NCBI GenBank assembly: GCA_016708785.1
Contig: JADJFC010000012.1
Location: forward strand, 1 to 23,737
DNA: 23,737 nt
Direction: 5' to 3'
Origin: Bacteroidota bacterium
GTDB taxonomy: Bacteria; Bacteroidota; Bacteroidia; AKYH767-A; 2013-40CM-41-45
A program made the translations under genes and the position numbers. Position 1 is the stretch's first letter; every line of letters begins with the position of its first letter. The notes under the pieces were generated by a model. That model saw nothing but the letters and a program-made list of their open reading frames with translations, had not been told where the DNA came from and did no database searches. This document shows positions 1 to 7,086 of this stretch, piece by piece.

Positions 1-94
1 AACCTCTTTCTTTTATATTCTAATCACTAAGACTGTTTAATAAATGTAAGTAATTGAAATTTTGCATAAAGTGCTACTTTACCACCACCAATTA

Positions 95-475
95 CTACTT
101 AATAAATATTAATCGCATCCAACAATCGGGCCTATTCAACGGCTTGTTAAGAAATCCTGTAGACGTAATGACTTTGATTGGCGCGGTTCAGATCCTTGAA
201 ACTTTCTGAAGTGGAAAGCATGATGATCTTCGACTTACCTTACTCTTCGTTCTGTAATCGGTCGAACTCTTCCAGAAAAGCTAAACCATCCATGCCGGGC
301 ATCATGATATTTATGGTACCATTTGCGGAAGTTTGTCGGGACTGGTCACTTATCTTCGTAAGTCTTCGAGTGCAGCCTGCGCTGACTGGTGATGATAAAC
401 AGTACCTGCGAATTGTTCATTTTCGGGCAATTCCTTGTTGATGAAGTTGTCTAACTCATTATCGTCAATAAGCAT
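95..475 (-). CDS. CheY-like response regulator receiver protein, broken by frameshifts
   Basis: Single-domain receiver protein of a two-component system, expected to be phosphorylated on Asp by a histidine kinase in the cytoplasm. The N-terminus reads VMLIDDNELDNFIN, the acidic pocket and first helix typical of Bacteroidota receivers. After a frame change near 350 the other strand of the fold appears: INIMMPGMDGLAFLEEF (the MPGMDG loop after the phospho-acceptor), then KIIMLSTSES (the conserved Ser/Thr strand), then after another change GFLNKPL (the conserved Lys-Pro). At least three indels are needed, and the stretch just before MMPGMDG seems to have lost the acceptor Asp itself. The start is taken at the ATG just ahead of LIDDNE; an in-frame extension upstream runs into repeat-rich spacer and is not convincing. 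No kinase lies in the window. The breaks probably come from sequence error, but true decay cannot be excluded here. Confidence 0.62.
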
Positions 476-570
476 TACTGAAGCGTAACCTGGGGCTGAA
501 CTCAGTACGTGGCGGCTTTTAACGACTTTGTTCCATGTCCGGTAGGGAATTGCTTTCGTTGGAAAGGCCG

Positions 571-831
571 AGAATCGTGTGATTCGTGATTCGTAAATCG
601 TTTCTAATTTTCCAGACAACAAATTAATCGGAGATATTGTTTCGGATATAAAATGGAAAATTAACACGGAGAAATGGAGAAAAAAGGGAGAGCATAGAGG
701 ATAAAAAAAAAAGAAGCAAAGGCCCAGTTTTGCTTCTCTTTCAACAATACATGAAATTATCTTTTCGGTGAAAGGTGATTAGTGATTGCAAAACCGTAAT
801 TCGAGATTTGTGATTCGTAATTCGAATGCCG
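571..831. repeat. short ATTCGTGATTCGTAA-type direct repeats
   Basis: GTGATTCGTGATTCGTAA at 579-596 and a related copy around 803-826 (GAGATTTGTGATTCGTAATTCG) share the ten-base word TGATTCGTAA. They are in direct orientation, separated by about 220 bases that include the terminator. They resemble the word-like intergenic repeats seen elsewhere in this window. Confidence 0.5.
703..737 (-). terminator. rho-independent terminator, minus strand
   Basis: A perfect 9-bp stem (AGAAGCAAA at 712-720 with TTTGCTTCT at 729-737) and an 8-base loop. Read on the minus strand the stem is followed at once by about nine T (the A run at 703-712 on the plus strand). It is the natural end of transcripts from the sorting-domain gene at 975-1415. 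Confidence 0.75.
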
Positions 832-873
832 GATAAACCTTTAACCTTCTTTTTTGACTTTGAATTTTCTTCC

Positions 874-909
874 CGCAGATTTCTGCAGATGACGCAGAAT
901 AACCGCAGA
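874..909. repeat. CGCAGA word cluster
   Basis: CGCAGATTTCTGCAGATGACGCAG and a following CCGCAGATTTT give three CGCAGA words plus one TGCAGA within 36 bases. The arrangement is irregular, so this is neither a CRISPR nor a regular tandem array; it is another word-like intergenic repeat. Confidence 0.4.
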
Positions 910-974
910 TTTTATGACTTGTGAATTTTGATTTCAGACTTATAACGTCGTTTAGTTAAAATCGTTACATTTCT

Positions 975-1415
975 TTAATACACAACTGTAACTGCGCCTA
1001 CTTTTTCCTTTAGACTCCGGTCCTTTAGCAAAGACTTGAACAACGTAATAAGTCCCTGTTCTGACGGGCTGTCCCCGGTACTTTCCATCCCACTGATACT
1101 TCGCATTGGTCGATTCGAAAATTACCGTTCCCCATCTGTTGTAGATCAACAAACGGTAGTCTTGAATCCCTTCGCCTTTGATGCCTAATACATCATTCAG
1201 TCCGTCTCCGTTTGGAGGGAAAGCAGAAGGCAATATTTCAATGGTGGAATTACTCTCCGCATAGTTTGATGTACTCTTATGTGGGCGTCGCCTTTCTTAT
1301 AGCCGGTGACTCTGTAGATCTTGTTGTCAGGTACTATTTGAGCTTGACTTTGAGCAGCTAATGAAATCAATAGTGCTCCGATTGTAATGATGCGTATTAG
1401 TGTGTTCATGTTCAT
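975..1415 (-). CDS. small secreted protein with T9SS type B sorting domain (CHU_C), frameshifted
   Basis: Exported protein of roughly 147 residues, probably released or anchored at the surface through the type IX secretion system. From the ATG at 1415 it has a signal peptide (MNMNTLIRI, hydrophobic GALLISLAA, then AQSQAQ as cleavage region), a linker of about 35 residues (IYRVTGYKKGDAH, then STSNYAESNSTIEI in a second frame), and the type B C-terminal domain: PSAFPPNGDGLND, YRLLIYNRWG, WDGKYRG, TGTYYVVQV. Joining the halves needs one indel near 1275-1285. Removing one A from the run near 1000 turns a ragged tail into GKVGAVTVVY and a stop at 975, as expected of the last beta strand. Proteins with this domain are usually long adhesins or enzymes; here almost nothing besides the signal peptide and sorting domain is present. 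A terminator lies downstream at 703-737. Confidence 0.75.
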
Positions 1416-1627
1416 ATGTAAAAAGGTTACATGCAAATTAAAATATATGATGGGCTGCTGAGTCCATATCCGGTACACCTTGGGTAGTATATGTAAGAAA
1501 CGCCCTTTTAAGCAGGAAATAAGGAAACTTCTTCAAAAACGGGCCTAAAAAGAGGAATAAATTGAGTTATTTAGAAAATGGAGGGAATTGTGTTGTAATT
1601 TTTGCAGTCAAATAATCAAAAGAAACT

Positions 1628-2048
1628 ATGCCTTATCCGAAACATCGCGCTCCAATGCGCGATGAGTTAACAAGTGTCGGTTTTCGGGAGCTAAAAACGT
1701 CTGAAGATGTCGACAATTCTATCCCTAACAACGAGGGAACAGTACTATTAGTAATGAATTCAGTATGTGGATGTGCGGCTGGAACTGCTCGTCCGGGTGT
1801 TAGACTTTCATTAAATTCAGGTAAAAAACCATCGAAATTAATGACCGTTTTCGCAGGACAAGATCTTGAAGCCACTTCTCAAACCAGAAAATACACACTT
1901 CCTTATCCTCCATCATCACCCGGCAATTGCTCTTTTCAAAGATGGCAAACTCGTTCACTTTATCGAGCGTCACCACATCGAAGGTCGCAGCGAAATGATC
2001 GCTGAGAATTTGAAGATGGCGTTTGAGAATATTGTTGAAAAATGGTGA
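1628..2048 (+). CDS. bacilliredoxin-like protein, BrxA/BrxB (YphP/YqiW) family, frameshifted
   Basis: Thioredoxin-fold protein; characterised members remove bacillithiol from oxidised cytoplasmic proteins. Family marks: the start MPYPKHRAPMRDELTSVGF, the strand GTVLLVMNSVCGCAAG with the CGC redox motif, ARPG, and VFAGQDLEATSQ. The second half continues in another frame as PAIALFKDGKLVHFIERHHIEGR followed by MIAENLKMAFENIVEKW and a stop at 2048. One extra C near 1918 (CACCCGG) explains the break, and the repaired protein is about 139 residues, the usual family size. The CGC motif rather than CxxC is normal here. The gene stands alone, divergent from the sorting-domain protein with about 210 bases between. 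Whether this organism makes bacillithiol cannot be told from the window. Confidence 0.85.
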
Positions 2049-2118
2049 GGGTAGAGTAGTGAGTGGTAATTAGCACACGAAAGTCATTCACTTATCCATT
2101 TCAAATCAGATTACTTTC

Positions 2119-2195
2119 AGGTCAAGGGTCAAGGGTCAAGGTTAGTACTGCACTTACCTTTGACCCTTGCTAGTACCTTTTAGGACCTTTGACCT
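2119..2195. repeat. intergenic GGTCAAGGGTCAAGG repeat with imperfect hairpin
   Basis: Three GGTCAAG units in tandem (2120-2140) are followed by CCTTTGACCCTTG (2157-2169) and then GACCTTTGACCT. CAAGGGTCAA at 2130-2139 pairs with TTGACCCTTG at 2160-2169; an outer AGGTCAA/TTGACCT pair closes the structure. It lies between the convergent brx and plsC genes, so it could also stop transcription from both sides. It shares the word AGGTCAAGGGT with the repeats at 5008-5082 and 6209-6266. Confidence 0.65.
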
Positions 2196-2198
2196 ATT

Positions 2199-2930
2199 TT
2201 ATCTTTTAGTCCCTACAAACAAATCAGGATACCTCTCCTCAATCGGCGCATTGATCACCGATAAACTTTTCTTTCAAAGCATCTATATCATCTTCTGTCA
2301 TACCAATTGTTGGAATGGGATCGTGCAAAATAATTCTAGCGATTCCGGGATGACCGATTCTTCTGTAGAAATCATCGGGCAATAAAAGCCAGTTGTTCAT
2401 GAATGTAATCGGAACAATAGGAACTTGTTTTTCGACCGCCAATTTAAATGGACCAGTTTGAATCAGCCCATCCGGTCCTGTGTGATGAATCGTGCCCTCA
2501 GGAAAAAGTGTAATGCTAATTTTTTTCTCTATGTCGGCGGCCGCACGCAAAAACGCACGATGCGAGTCTTTTCTGCTCTTTCTGTTCACCGGTATATTCA
2601 TCCGGTCGAAAAAATGCCGGAATAATGGCACTCGACGTAATTCAGCCTTGCCCATGGTATGAAAATACACAGGTATTGCTATGTAAATCAGCATGATGTC
2701 TAAATACGAAGTGTGATTTGGACAGAAAACATATGACTGGTTGGGATCGATCTTCCCTCTTTTTTCAATTTTGTAAAAAATTCCGACAGGCCAGATAATT
2801 AAGTGTGCCCAGATTTTTTAATTGTAAAAACGTGTTAATCCAGCTTTTACTTCTCAATAAAATGTAAAAATCGGAAAAAGACGAAAATGTGATAACAGCG
2901 TTGACGGAAAACAAAGATCGCCAAAGCCAT
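2199..2930 (-). CDS. plsC: 1-acyl-sn-glycerol-3-phosphate acyltransferase (PlsC family), frameshifted
   Basis: Membrane-associated acyltransferase that adds the second acyl chain to lysophosphatidic acid. The catalytic block I is CPNHTSYLD (His-x4-Asp), visible upstream of the longest open stretch; block III is TLFPEGT; VPIVPITF is the block IV region. In front lie hydrophobic residues (LWRSLFSVNAVITF) and WAHLIIWPVGIFYKIEKRGKI, linked through an indel near 2815-2830. The C-terminus needs another indel near 2258, after which it reads INAPIEERYPDLFVGTKR and stops at 2199; without it the frame stops at 2239 with an unlikely tail. The start is uncertain: an ATG at 2930 is proposed, but the likely coding frame is also open a little further upstream. 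It may be a general phospholipid enzyme or a lipid A/ornithine-lipid type acyltransferase. Its neighbours on the far side of a divergent spacer are phospholipid genes. Confidence 0.8.
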
Positions 2931-3064
2931 TGGAAAGGAAAAGCAGGTATTTGACTAATTTTGCTGTTTTTAAGCTTTATTATTGCGAAGGTAGTCATCC
3001 AAAATAGATAAGAAGGCACCGCACATTCATTTCTTCAAATAATGCACACAAATGCCTGAAAGTC

Positions 3065-3094
3065 TTGACCGAAAAGTATTTTTTTTTACCTTTG
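3065..3094 (+). promoter_or_regulatory. Bacteroidota-type promoter for the yceD-rpmF genes
   Basis: TTG at 3065-3067 (-33 element), 19 bases, then TACCTTTG at 3087-3094, an exact TAnnTTTG -7 element. The start codon of yceD follows 29 bases later. Spacing and both elements fit the promoter consensus known from Bacteroides and Flavobacterium. Confidence 0.6.
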
Positions 3095-3123
3095 TCCCCC
3101 TTGTAAAAAGGAGGTTTGAAACA

Positions 3124-3648
3124 ATGAGCGGCTCACGGGAATATGTAATTAATTACGGAAGTCTTCCATTTGGTGAACATGAGTTCAGGTTTCCTTATCA
3201 ATGATGCGTTCTTTCAAGATTCGAAAACTCACTTGTTCAGAAAGGTGATATTGATGTTCTGGTTGTCGTTGACAAAAGAACTGATGATGTTACTTGACTT
3301 CACGATGGAAGGTCATGTTTATAGTTGAATGTGATCGTTGTCTTGAAGATCTTGAATTACCAATTGAATCTTACGAAGAGTTGATCGTAAAATTCGGTGA
3401 GAAAGAAGAAACGGAATCAGAAGAAGTGATCGTAGTTTCTACAAAGAATATGAATTAGATGTATCTCAGTTTATCTATGAATACATTTCACTTCAGATTC
3501 CAATGAGAAATGTACACGATGAAGAAGAGAATGGTCAAACATGCGATCCGGAATTCTGAAGACACTGGAAAAACTTCAACCGCAACAAGAAGAAACTCCA
3601 CCAACAGATTCACGTTGGGATGGTTTGAAAGGAATAAATTTGAATTAG
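3124..3648 (+). CDS. yceD: YceD/DUF177 family protein, heavily frameshifted
   Basis: Homologues of this small protein sit in front of rpmF across bacteria and, in characterised cases, affect 23S rRNA accumulation. The protein must be read across three frames: REYVINYGSLPFGEHEF, then INDAFFQDS, DIDVLVVVDKRTDDV, LDFTMEGHV, VECDRCLEDLELPIESYEE, LIVKFGEKEETESEEVIV, KEYELDVSQFIYEYISLQIP, ILKTLEKL and finally DSRWDGLKGINLN before the stop at 3648. The CDRC pair of cysteines and the SQFIYEYI helix are the family marks. At least six single-base indels separate these pieces, the densest damage in the window. Because the order and spacing of motifs are intact and rpmF follows 49 bases later, this is very probably an intact gene with sequence errors. 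The start ATG is 29 bases after the -7 element. Confidence 0.8.
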
Positions 3649-3697
3649 TACTCCATAGGAGAAACGATAAATTACAATAGTATAATACAAAAATAAA

Positions 3698-3892
3698 ATG
3701 CCAAATCCGAAACACAGACACTCGAAATCCAGAAGAGATAAAAGAAGAACTCATTGGAAAGCTGAAGTTCCTACTATAGCTACGGATCCTACGACAGGAC
3801 AACCTCACCTTTTCCACCGTGCTCACTGGCATGATGGTAAACTTTACTATAAAGGTAAAGTGGTGATGGAAAAGAAAATGCGTAATCATTAA
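3698..3892 (+). CDS. rpmF: 50S ribosomal protein L32
   Basis: Complete 64-residue L32 of the large ribosomal subunit. It begins MPNPKHRHSKSRRDKRRTHW, the nearly invariant start of the family, and ends with the Bacteroidota-type HRAHWHDGKLYYKGKVV. No cysteines are present, so this is a form without the zinc site. It follows yceD by 49 bases and probably shares its promoter. A strong hairpin with a T-rich tail begins 13 bases after the stop, so most transcripts may end here before plsX. Confidence 0.96.
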   Translation: MPNPKHRHSKSRRDKRRTHWKAEVPTIATDPTTGQPHLFHRAHWHDGKLYYKGKVVMEKKMRNH

Positions 3893-3905
3893 TAAATTGC
3901 GTTTG

Positions 3906-3958
3906 AAAAGCAGTTGTGGGAATTTTTTGTTTCCGCTCAACTGCTTTTTTATTTTTAT
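3906..3958 (+). terminator. rho-independent terminator or attenuator between rpmF and plsX
   Basis: AAAAGCAGTTG (3906-3916) pairs perfectly with CAACTGCTTTT (3938-3948), with an inner GGAA/TTCC pair. The stem runs straight into TTTTTTATTTTTATT. It would end yceD-rpmF transcripts or let only part of them read into plsX. Confidence 0.75.
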
Positions 3959-3992
3959 TACATTCGTTAGTCTTAAGTAAGGATAACCAAAG

Positions 3993-4942
3993 ATGAAAAT
4001 CGGTATAGATATTATGGTGGCGATTTCGCGCCGGAACAAACAGTACTTGGTTCGATTGAAGCTCGCAAAGAACTTCCTTCAAGCGTTGAACTAGTTTTGA
4101 TCGGTGATAAAGATGCTATGCTTCCTATCTTCGAACGGGAGAATTTTTCTGCTGATCAATTTACGATCGTGCATTGCACTGAAGTGATCGGCATGGCTGA
4201 ACACCCAACGAAAGCCATTCAACAAAAACCGGATTCAAGTATTTCTATCGGATTTCAATTGCTGAAAGAAGGCAAGATCGATAGTTTCGCTTCTGCAGGA
4301 AACACAGGTGCAATGCTTGTTGGTTCTATGTTCAGCGTAAAAGCAATTCCCGGAATTCTTCGTCCGGCAATCGCAACATTGCTCCCTAAATTTAAAGGTG
4401 GCTGGGGATTACTTCTTGATGTAGGTGTAACAGCAGATTGCAAACCTGAAATACTTGCACAGTTTGCAACATTGGGAACTATTTATGCTGAGAGCATCTT
4501 ACAATTAAAAAACCCTTCAGTCGGATTGATGAGTATCGGTGAAGAAGAAGAGAAAGGGAATTTGCTTACAAAAGAAACTCATCAGCTTCTAAAAAATATG
4601 ACAAGCATTAACTTCATCGGTAACGTTGAAGGTCGTGACTTGTTCAATGAAAGAGCGGACGTAGTTGTATGCGATGGCTTTACAGGAAATGTTATTCTTA
4701 AAGAAGCAGAATCTTTTTACAGAATGATTCGCAAGCGCGGAATTCGTGATGAGTATTTCGATCGTTTCGATTTTGAAGATTATGGTGGCACACCAATTTT
4801 AGGTATCAATTCAAATGTTATTATCGCACATGGCATCAGTAAAGCAAAAGCGATAAAGAATATGATTCTTCTTTCTAAAAATGTGATCGATGCGAAGCTG
4901 TCTTCGAAAATAGCCGGGGCGTTTACGAAGGAATCGGTCTAA
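3993..4942 (+). CDS. plsX: phosphate acyltransferase PlsX, one frameshift near the start
   Basis: PlsX converts acyl-ACP to acyl-phosphate, the donor for the first acylation of glycerol-3-phosphate. The start MKIGIDIM at 3993 is followed after a frame change by GGDFAPEQTVLGSIEARKE; adding one G near 4016 (GGTGG to GGGTGG) restores the family hallmark MGGDFAPE. Further marks: SAGNTGAMLVGSM, a central IGEEEEKGN, VVCDGFTGNVILKEAES and GGTPILGINSNVIIAHG. The repaired protein is about 316 residues, the normal length. A TTG at 4097 could be mistaken for the start but would cut off the conserved N-terminus. TACATTCG at 3959-3966 is one base from the -7 consensus, so plsX may have its own promoter after the upstream terminator. 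It is followed by fabH after a spacer with a long hairpin. Confidence 0.93.
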
Positions 4943-5007
4943 TCGACAATTCCAAAATTTTGATTGGCTAAGTCAAAAAACAAAACTATAAGGTAAAATA
5001 ATCAGGT

Positions 5008-5082
5008 CAAGGGTCCCCATAAGGGCAAGCAAATTTCAGAGTAAGTAGCTCTGACCTTTGCTTGCCCCTATGGGGACCCTTG
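5008..5082. repeat. 26-bp intergenic inverted repeat between plsX and fabH
   Basis: Arm 5008-5033 pairs with arm 5057-5082 over 26 bp with one G-T type mismatch; the loop is 23 bases. The arms contain CAAGGGTCCCCATAAGGG and its complement. AGGTCAAGGGT at 5004-5014 is shared with the repeats at 2119 and 6209. No T run follows on either strand. It may slow or stop plsX transcripts ahead of the fabH promoter at 5124. Confidence 0.8.
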
Positions 5083-5123
5083 GACTTTGACCCAAAACGG
5101 ACCTACTACTTACCATTCGAAGA

Positions 5124-5152
5124 TTGACAGATTCATTAAAAAACTACATTTG
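5124..5152 (+). promoter_or_regulatory. Bacteroidota-type promoter for fabH
   Basis: TTG at 5124-5126, 18 bases, then TACATTTG at 5145-5152, an exact TAnnTTTG. The fabH ATG at 5178 is 25 bases further on. The promoter overlaps an in-frame extension that could begin at the TTG at 5124, which argues against that upstream start. Confidence 0.65.
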
Positions 5153-5177
5153 TCCCTCATTTTACAATAAGATAAAC

Positions 5178-6165
5178 ATGTCGAAAATTACTGCTGCAAT
5201 CACGGCTGTTGGAGGTTATGTACCGGAATACATTCTGACGAATACTGAACTGGAAAAACTGGTGGATACGACTGATGAATGGATCACTTCCCGGACCGGA
5301 ATTAAAGAGCGTCGGATCTTAAAAGGAGAAGGCCTTGGGACTTCTGATCTTGCTGCTCCTGCTGTACTTGAACTTTGTCGCAAGCGCGGAATCGATCCTT
5401 TAGAAATTGAATTACTGATCTGCGCAACAACAACGCCTGATCATCAGTTTCCTGCTACTGCAAATATTATTACTGATAAAATTGGCGCAAAGAATGCATG
5501 GGGATATGATATCTCTGCTGCATGTTCAGGTTTTCTTTATGCATTAGCAACCGGTTCTAAGTTCATTGAATCCGGTCAGTATAAAAAAGTAGTTGTAGTT
5601 GGTGCTGATAAAATGTCGAGCATCGTTGATTACTCTGATCGCTCTACTTGCGTGATCTTTGGGGATGGCGCAGGCGCAGTTTTGCTTGAGCCAAACACAG
5701 AAGGATTAGGAATACTCGATAGCATCTTACGAAGTGATGGTTCAGGCCGTGTTTATCTTCATCAAAAAGGTGGCGGTTCAGTGAAGCCAGCTTCATGCGA
5801 CAGTAGATGCCGGTGATCATTATATTTTTCAGGATGGACAACCTGTATTTAAATTTGCTGTGACGAATATGGCTGATGTATCTGCAGAGATCATGGAGAA
5901 AAATAATCTCAAAGCTGAAGATGTTGCATGGCTAGTTCCTCATCAAGCGAACAAACGCATCATCGATGCAACTGCACGACGTATGGGTGTAGGCAGTGAA
6001 AAAGTAATGTTGAACATTGAAAAATACGGCAACACTACCAGCGGTACTATTCCCCTTTGTTTATGGGAATGGGAAAAGCAACTCCACAAAGGTGATAACA
6101 TCGTACTTGCAGCATTTGGCGGCGGGTTTACTTGGGGTAGTATTTGGATCAAGTGGGCGTATTAA
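5178..6165 (+). CDS. fabH: beta-ketoacyl-ACP synthase III (FabH), one frameshift
   Basis: FabH condenses acetyl-CoA (or a branched acyl-CoA) with malonyl-ACP to start fatty-acid synthesis in the cytoplasm. The protein starts MSKITAAITAVGGYVPE and carries TTDEWITSRTGIKERR, the catalytic cysteine in ISAACSGFLYAL (about residue 116), GDGAGAVLLEP, then in the second frame the catalytic histidine in VPHQANKRI and asparagine in YGNTTSGTIP, ending LAAFGGGFTWGSIWIKWAY. The frames join near 5798, where one extra base (or two missing) separates VKPAS from HATVDAGDHYIFQDGQPVF. The repaired length of about 329 residues is normal. The start at 5178 is chosen because the preceding sequence is promoter and the family begins here. 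All three catalytic residues are present, so the enzyme should be active. Confidence 0.94.
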
Positions 6166-6208
6166 GCTTGGACTTATCTGTCAAACTTCCACTTCCACTA
6201 TAAAAGGG

Positions 6209-6266
6209 CAAAGGTCAAGGGTTAAAGATAAATTCTGCGAAATTAACCTTTAACCCTTGACCTTTG
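6209..6266. repeat. 19-bp intergenic inverted repeat between fabH and accB
   Basis: CAAAGGTCAAGGGTTAAAG at 6209-6227 pairs perfectly with 6248-6266; the loop is 20 bases. It starts 44 bases after the fabH stop and lacks a T run, so it is at best a weak terminator. It carries the AGGTCAAGGGT word shared with the repeats at 2119-2195 and 5008-5082. Confidence 0.8.
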
Positions 6267-6360
6267 ACCATCAAACTGCGAACTTTTCCCAAATAACCCC
6301 CTATTTCTAAGCATTTTACCAACAAACTACCCTTTTTAGCAAGGAAAACTTCAAAACCGC

Positions 6361-6391
6361 TTTGATATTTTTACAAATTAGATTAGGTTTG
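6361..6391 (+). promoter_or_regulatory. Bacteroidota-type promoter for accB-accC
   Basis: TTTG at 6361-6364, exactly 19 bases, then TAGGTTTG at 6384-6391: both elements and the spacing match the Bacteroidota consensus. A transcript starting just after would have a leader of about 50 bases to the ATG at 6448. Confidence 0.7.
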
Positions 6392-6447
6392 GTATTCGAA
6401 AAATTTTGGGGATCTGCATAACTACGCCCAACTAATTAAATTTCAGG

Positions 6448-6988
6448 ATGAAACAAAAAACCCCCGTTGCAAAATCAAAACCTGCAACAGAACCAACCAT
6501 GAATATTAAAGACATCGAAAGCCTAATAAAATTTGTACAGAATAGTGGTGTAGCTGAAGTAAGTCTTGAGCAAAAGATCTCAAATTACAATCCGAACAAC
6601 GCATGGGCAAATGATGATGGCCTCTGCTCCAACTACACATGTGCAGCATTTTGCTCCTGCTCCTGTTGCAGCAAATCAAGTTTCAGCTTCTGCTCCTGTC
6701 GCACCTCCTGCGGCAGAAAAACCAAAAGGTGGTGCTGATGAGTCAAAATACATCACCATCAAATCACCAATGATCGGTACGTTCTATCGTACTCCTTCAC
6801 CTGACAAACCGGTGTTTGTGAATGTCGGTGATGAGATCAAAGCGGGAAGCGTTCTTTGCATCATTGAGGCGATGAAATTATTCAACGAAATTGAATCTGA
6901 TGTGAAAGGCAAAATCGTGAAGGTGTTAGTTGACAATTCAACTCCGGTTGAATATGATCAACCACTCTTCTTAGTAGACCCTAGCTGA
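6448..6988 (+). CDS. accB: acetyl-CoA carboxylase biotin carboxyl carrier protein (AccB), one frameshift
   Basis: AccB carries the biotin that AccC carboxylates and the carboxyltransferase then unloads onto acetyl-CoA. The N-terminal part reads MNIKDIESLIKFVQNSGVAEVSLEQK, the usual AccB start, then the frame changes near 6575 to ITIRTTHGQ. A flexible Ala/Pro-rich linker follows (APAPVAANQVSASAPVAPPAA), then the biotinyl domain: IKSPMIGTFYRTPSPDKPVFV, the biotin lysine in CIIEAMKLFNEIESD, and a final YDQPLFLVDPS. Starts at 6448 and at 6499 (MNIKDIES) are both possible; 6448 adds 17 residues before the conserved start and may be an untranslated leader. The gene is followed by accC after 98 bases, so the two are probably one transcript from the promoter at 6361. 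Confidence 0.93.
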
Positions 6989-7086
6989 TAAAAATGTAAT
7001 TGATAAATTTCTGTTGCTTTCAACTTTTTATAAGGCTTAGGCAAATATTTTATCAGTTATCTCTCCCACTTATTTGAATCAACTCT

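Larger units (their letters stand above)
476..974. other. repeat-rich spacer between response regulator and sorting-domain protein
   Basis: No credible gene in about 500 bases. The stretch holds a minus-strand terminator (703-737), copies of the word TGATTCGTAA at 587-596 and 811-820 in a larger ATTCGTGATTCG context, and a cluster of CGCAGA words at 874-909. Reading frames that cross it are translations of these repeats and lack protein-like composition. Confidence 0.6.

Noticed and set aside
178..441. Open frame on the plus strand at the left edge
   Set aside because: It lies opposite the response-regulator pieces and its translation has no domain-like pattern; the minus-strand reading shows receiver-domain motifs instead.
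350..667. Response regulator starting as far upstream as 667
   Set aside because: The extra 64 residues translate repeat-rich spacer (ATTCGTGATTCG) and are unlike any receiver N-terminus; the domain begins near 475.
1197..1478. Separate gene with start at 1478
   Set aside because: Its signal peptide begins at 1415 and its tail is out of frame; it is the first half of the sorting-domain protein at 975-1415.
2239..2385. Stop of the acyltransferase at 2239
   Set aside because: A one-base change near 2258 gives INAPIEERYPDLFVGTKR, a typical family ending, with the stop at 2199.
3488..4082. Two overlapping minus-strand open frames of 183 and 97 residues
   Set aside because: They lie antisense to yceD, rpmF and the start of plsX, all clearly coding on the plus strand, and show no family motifs.
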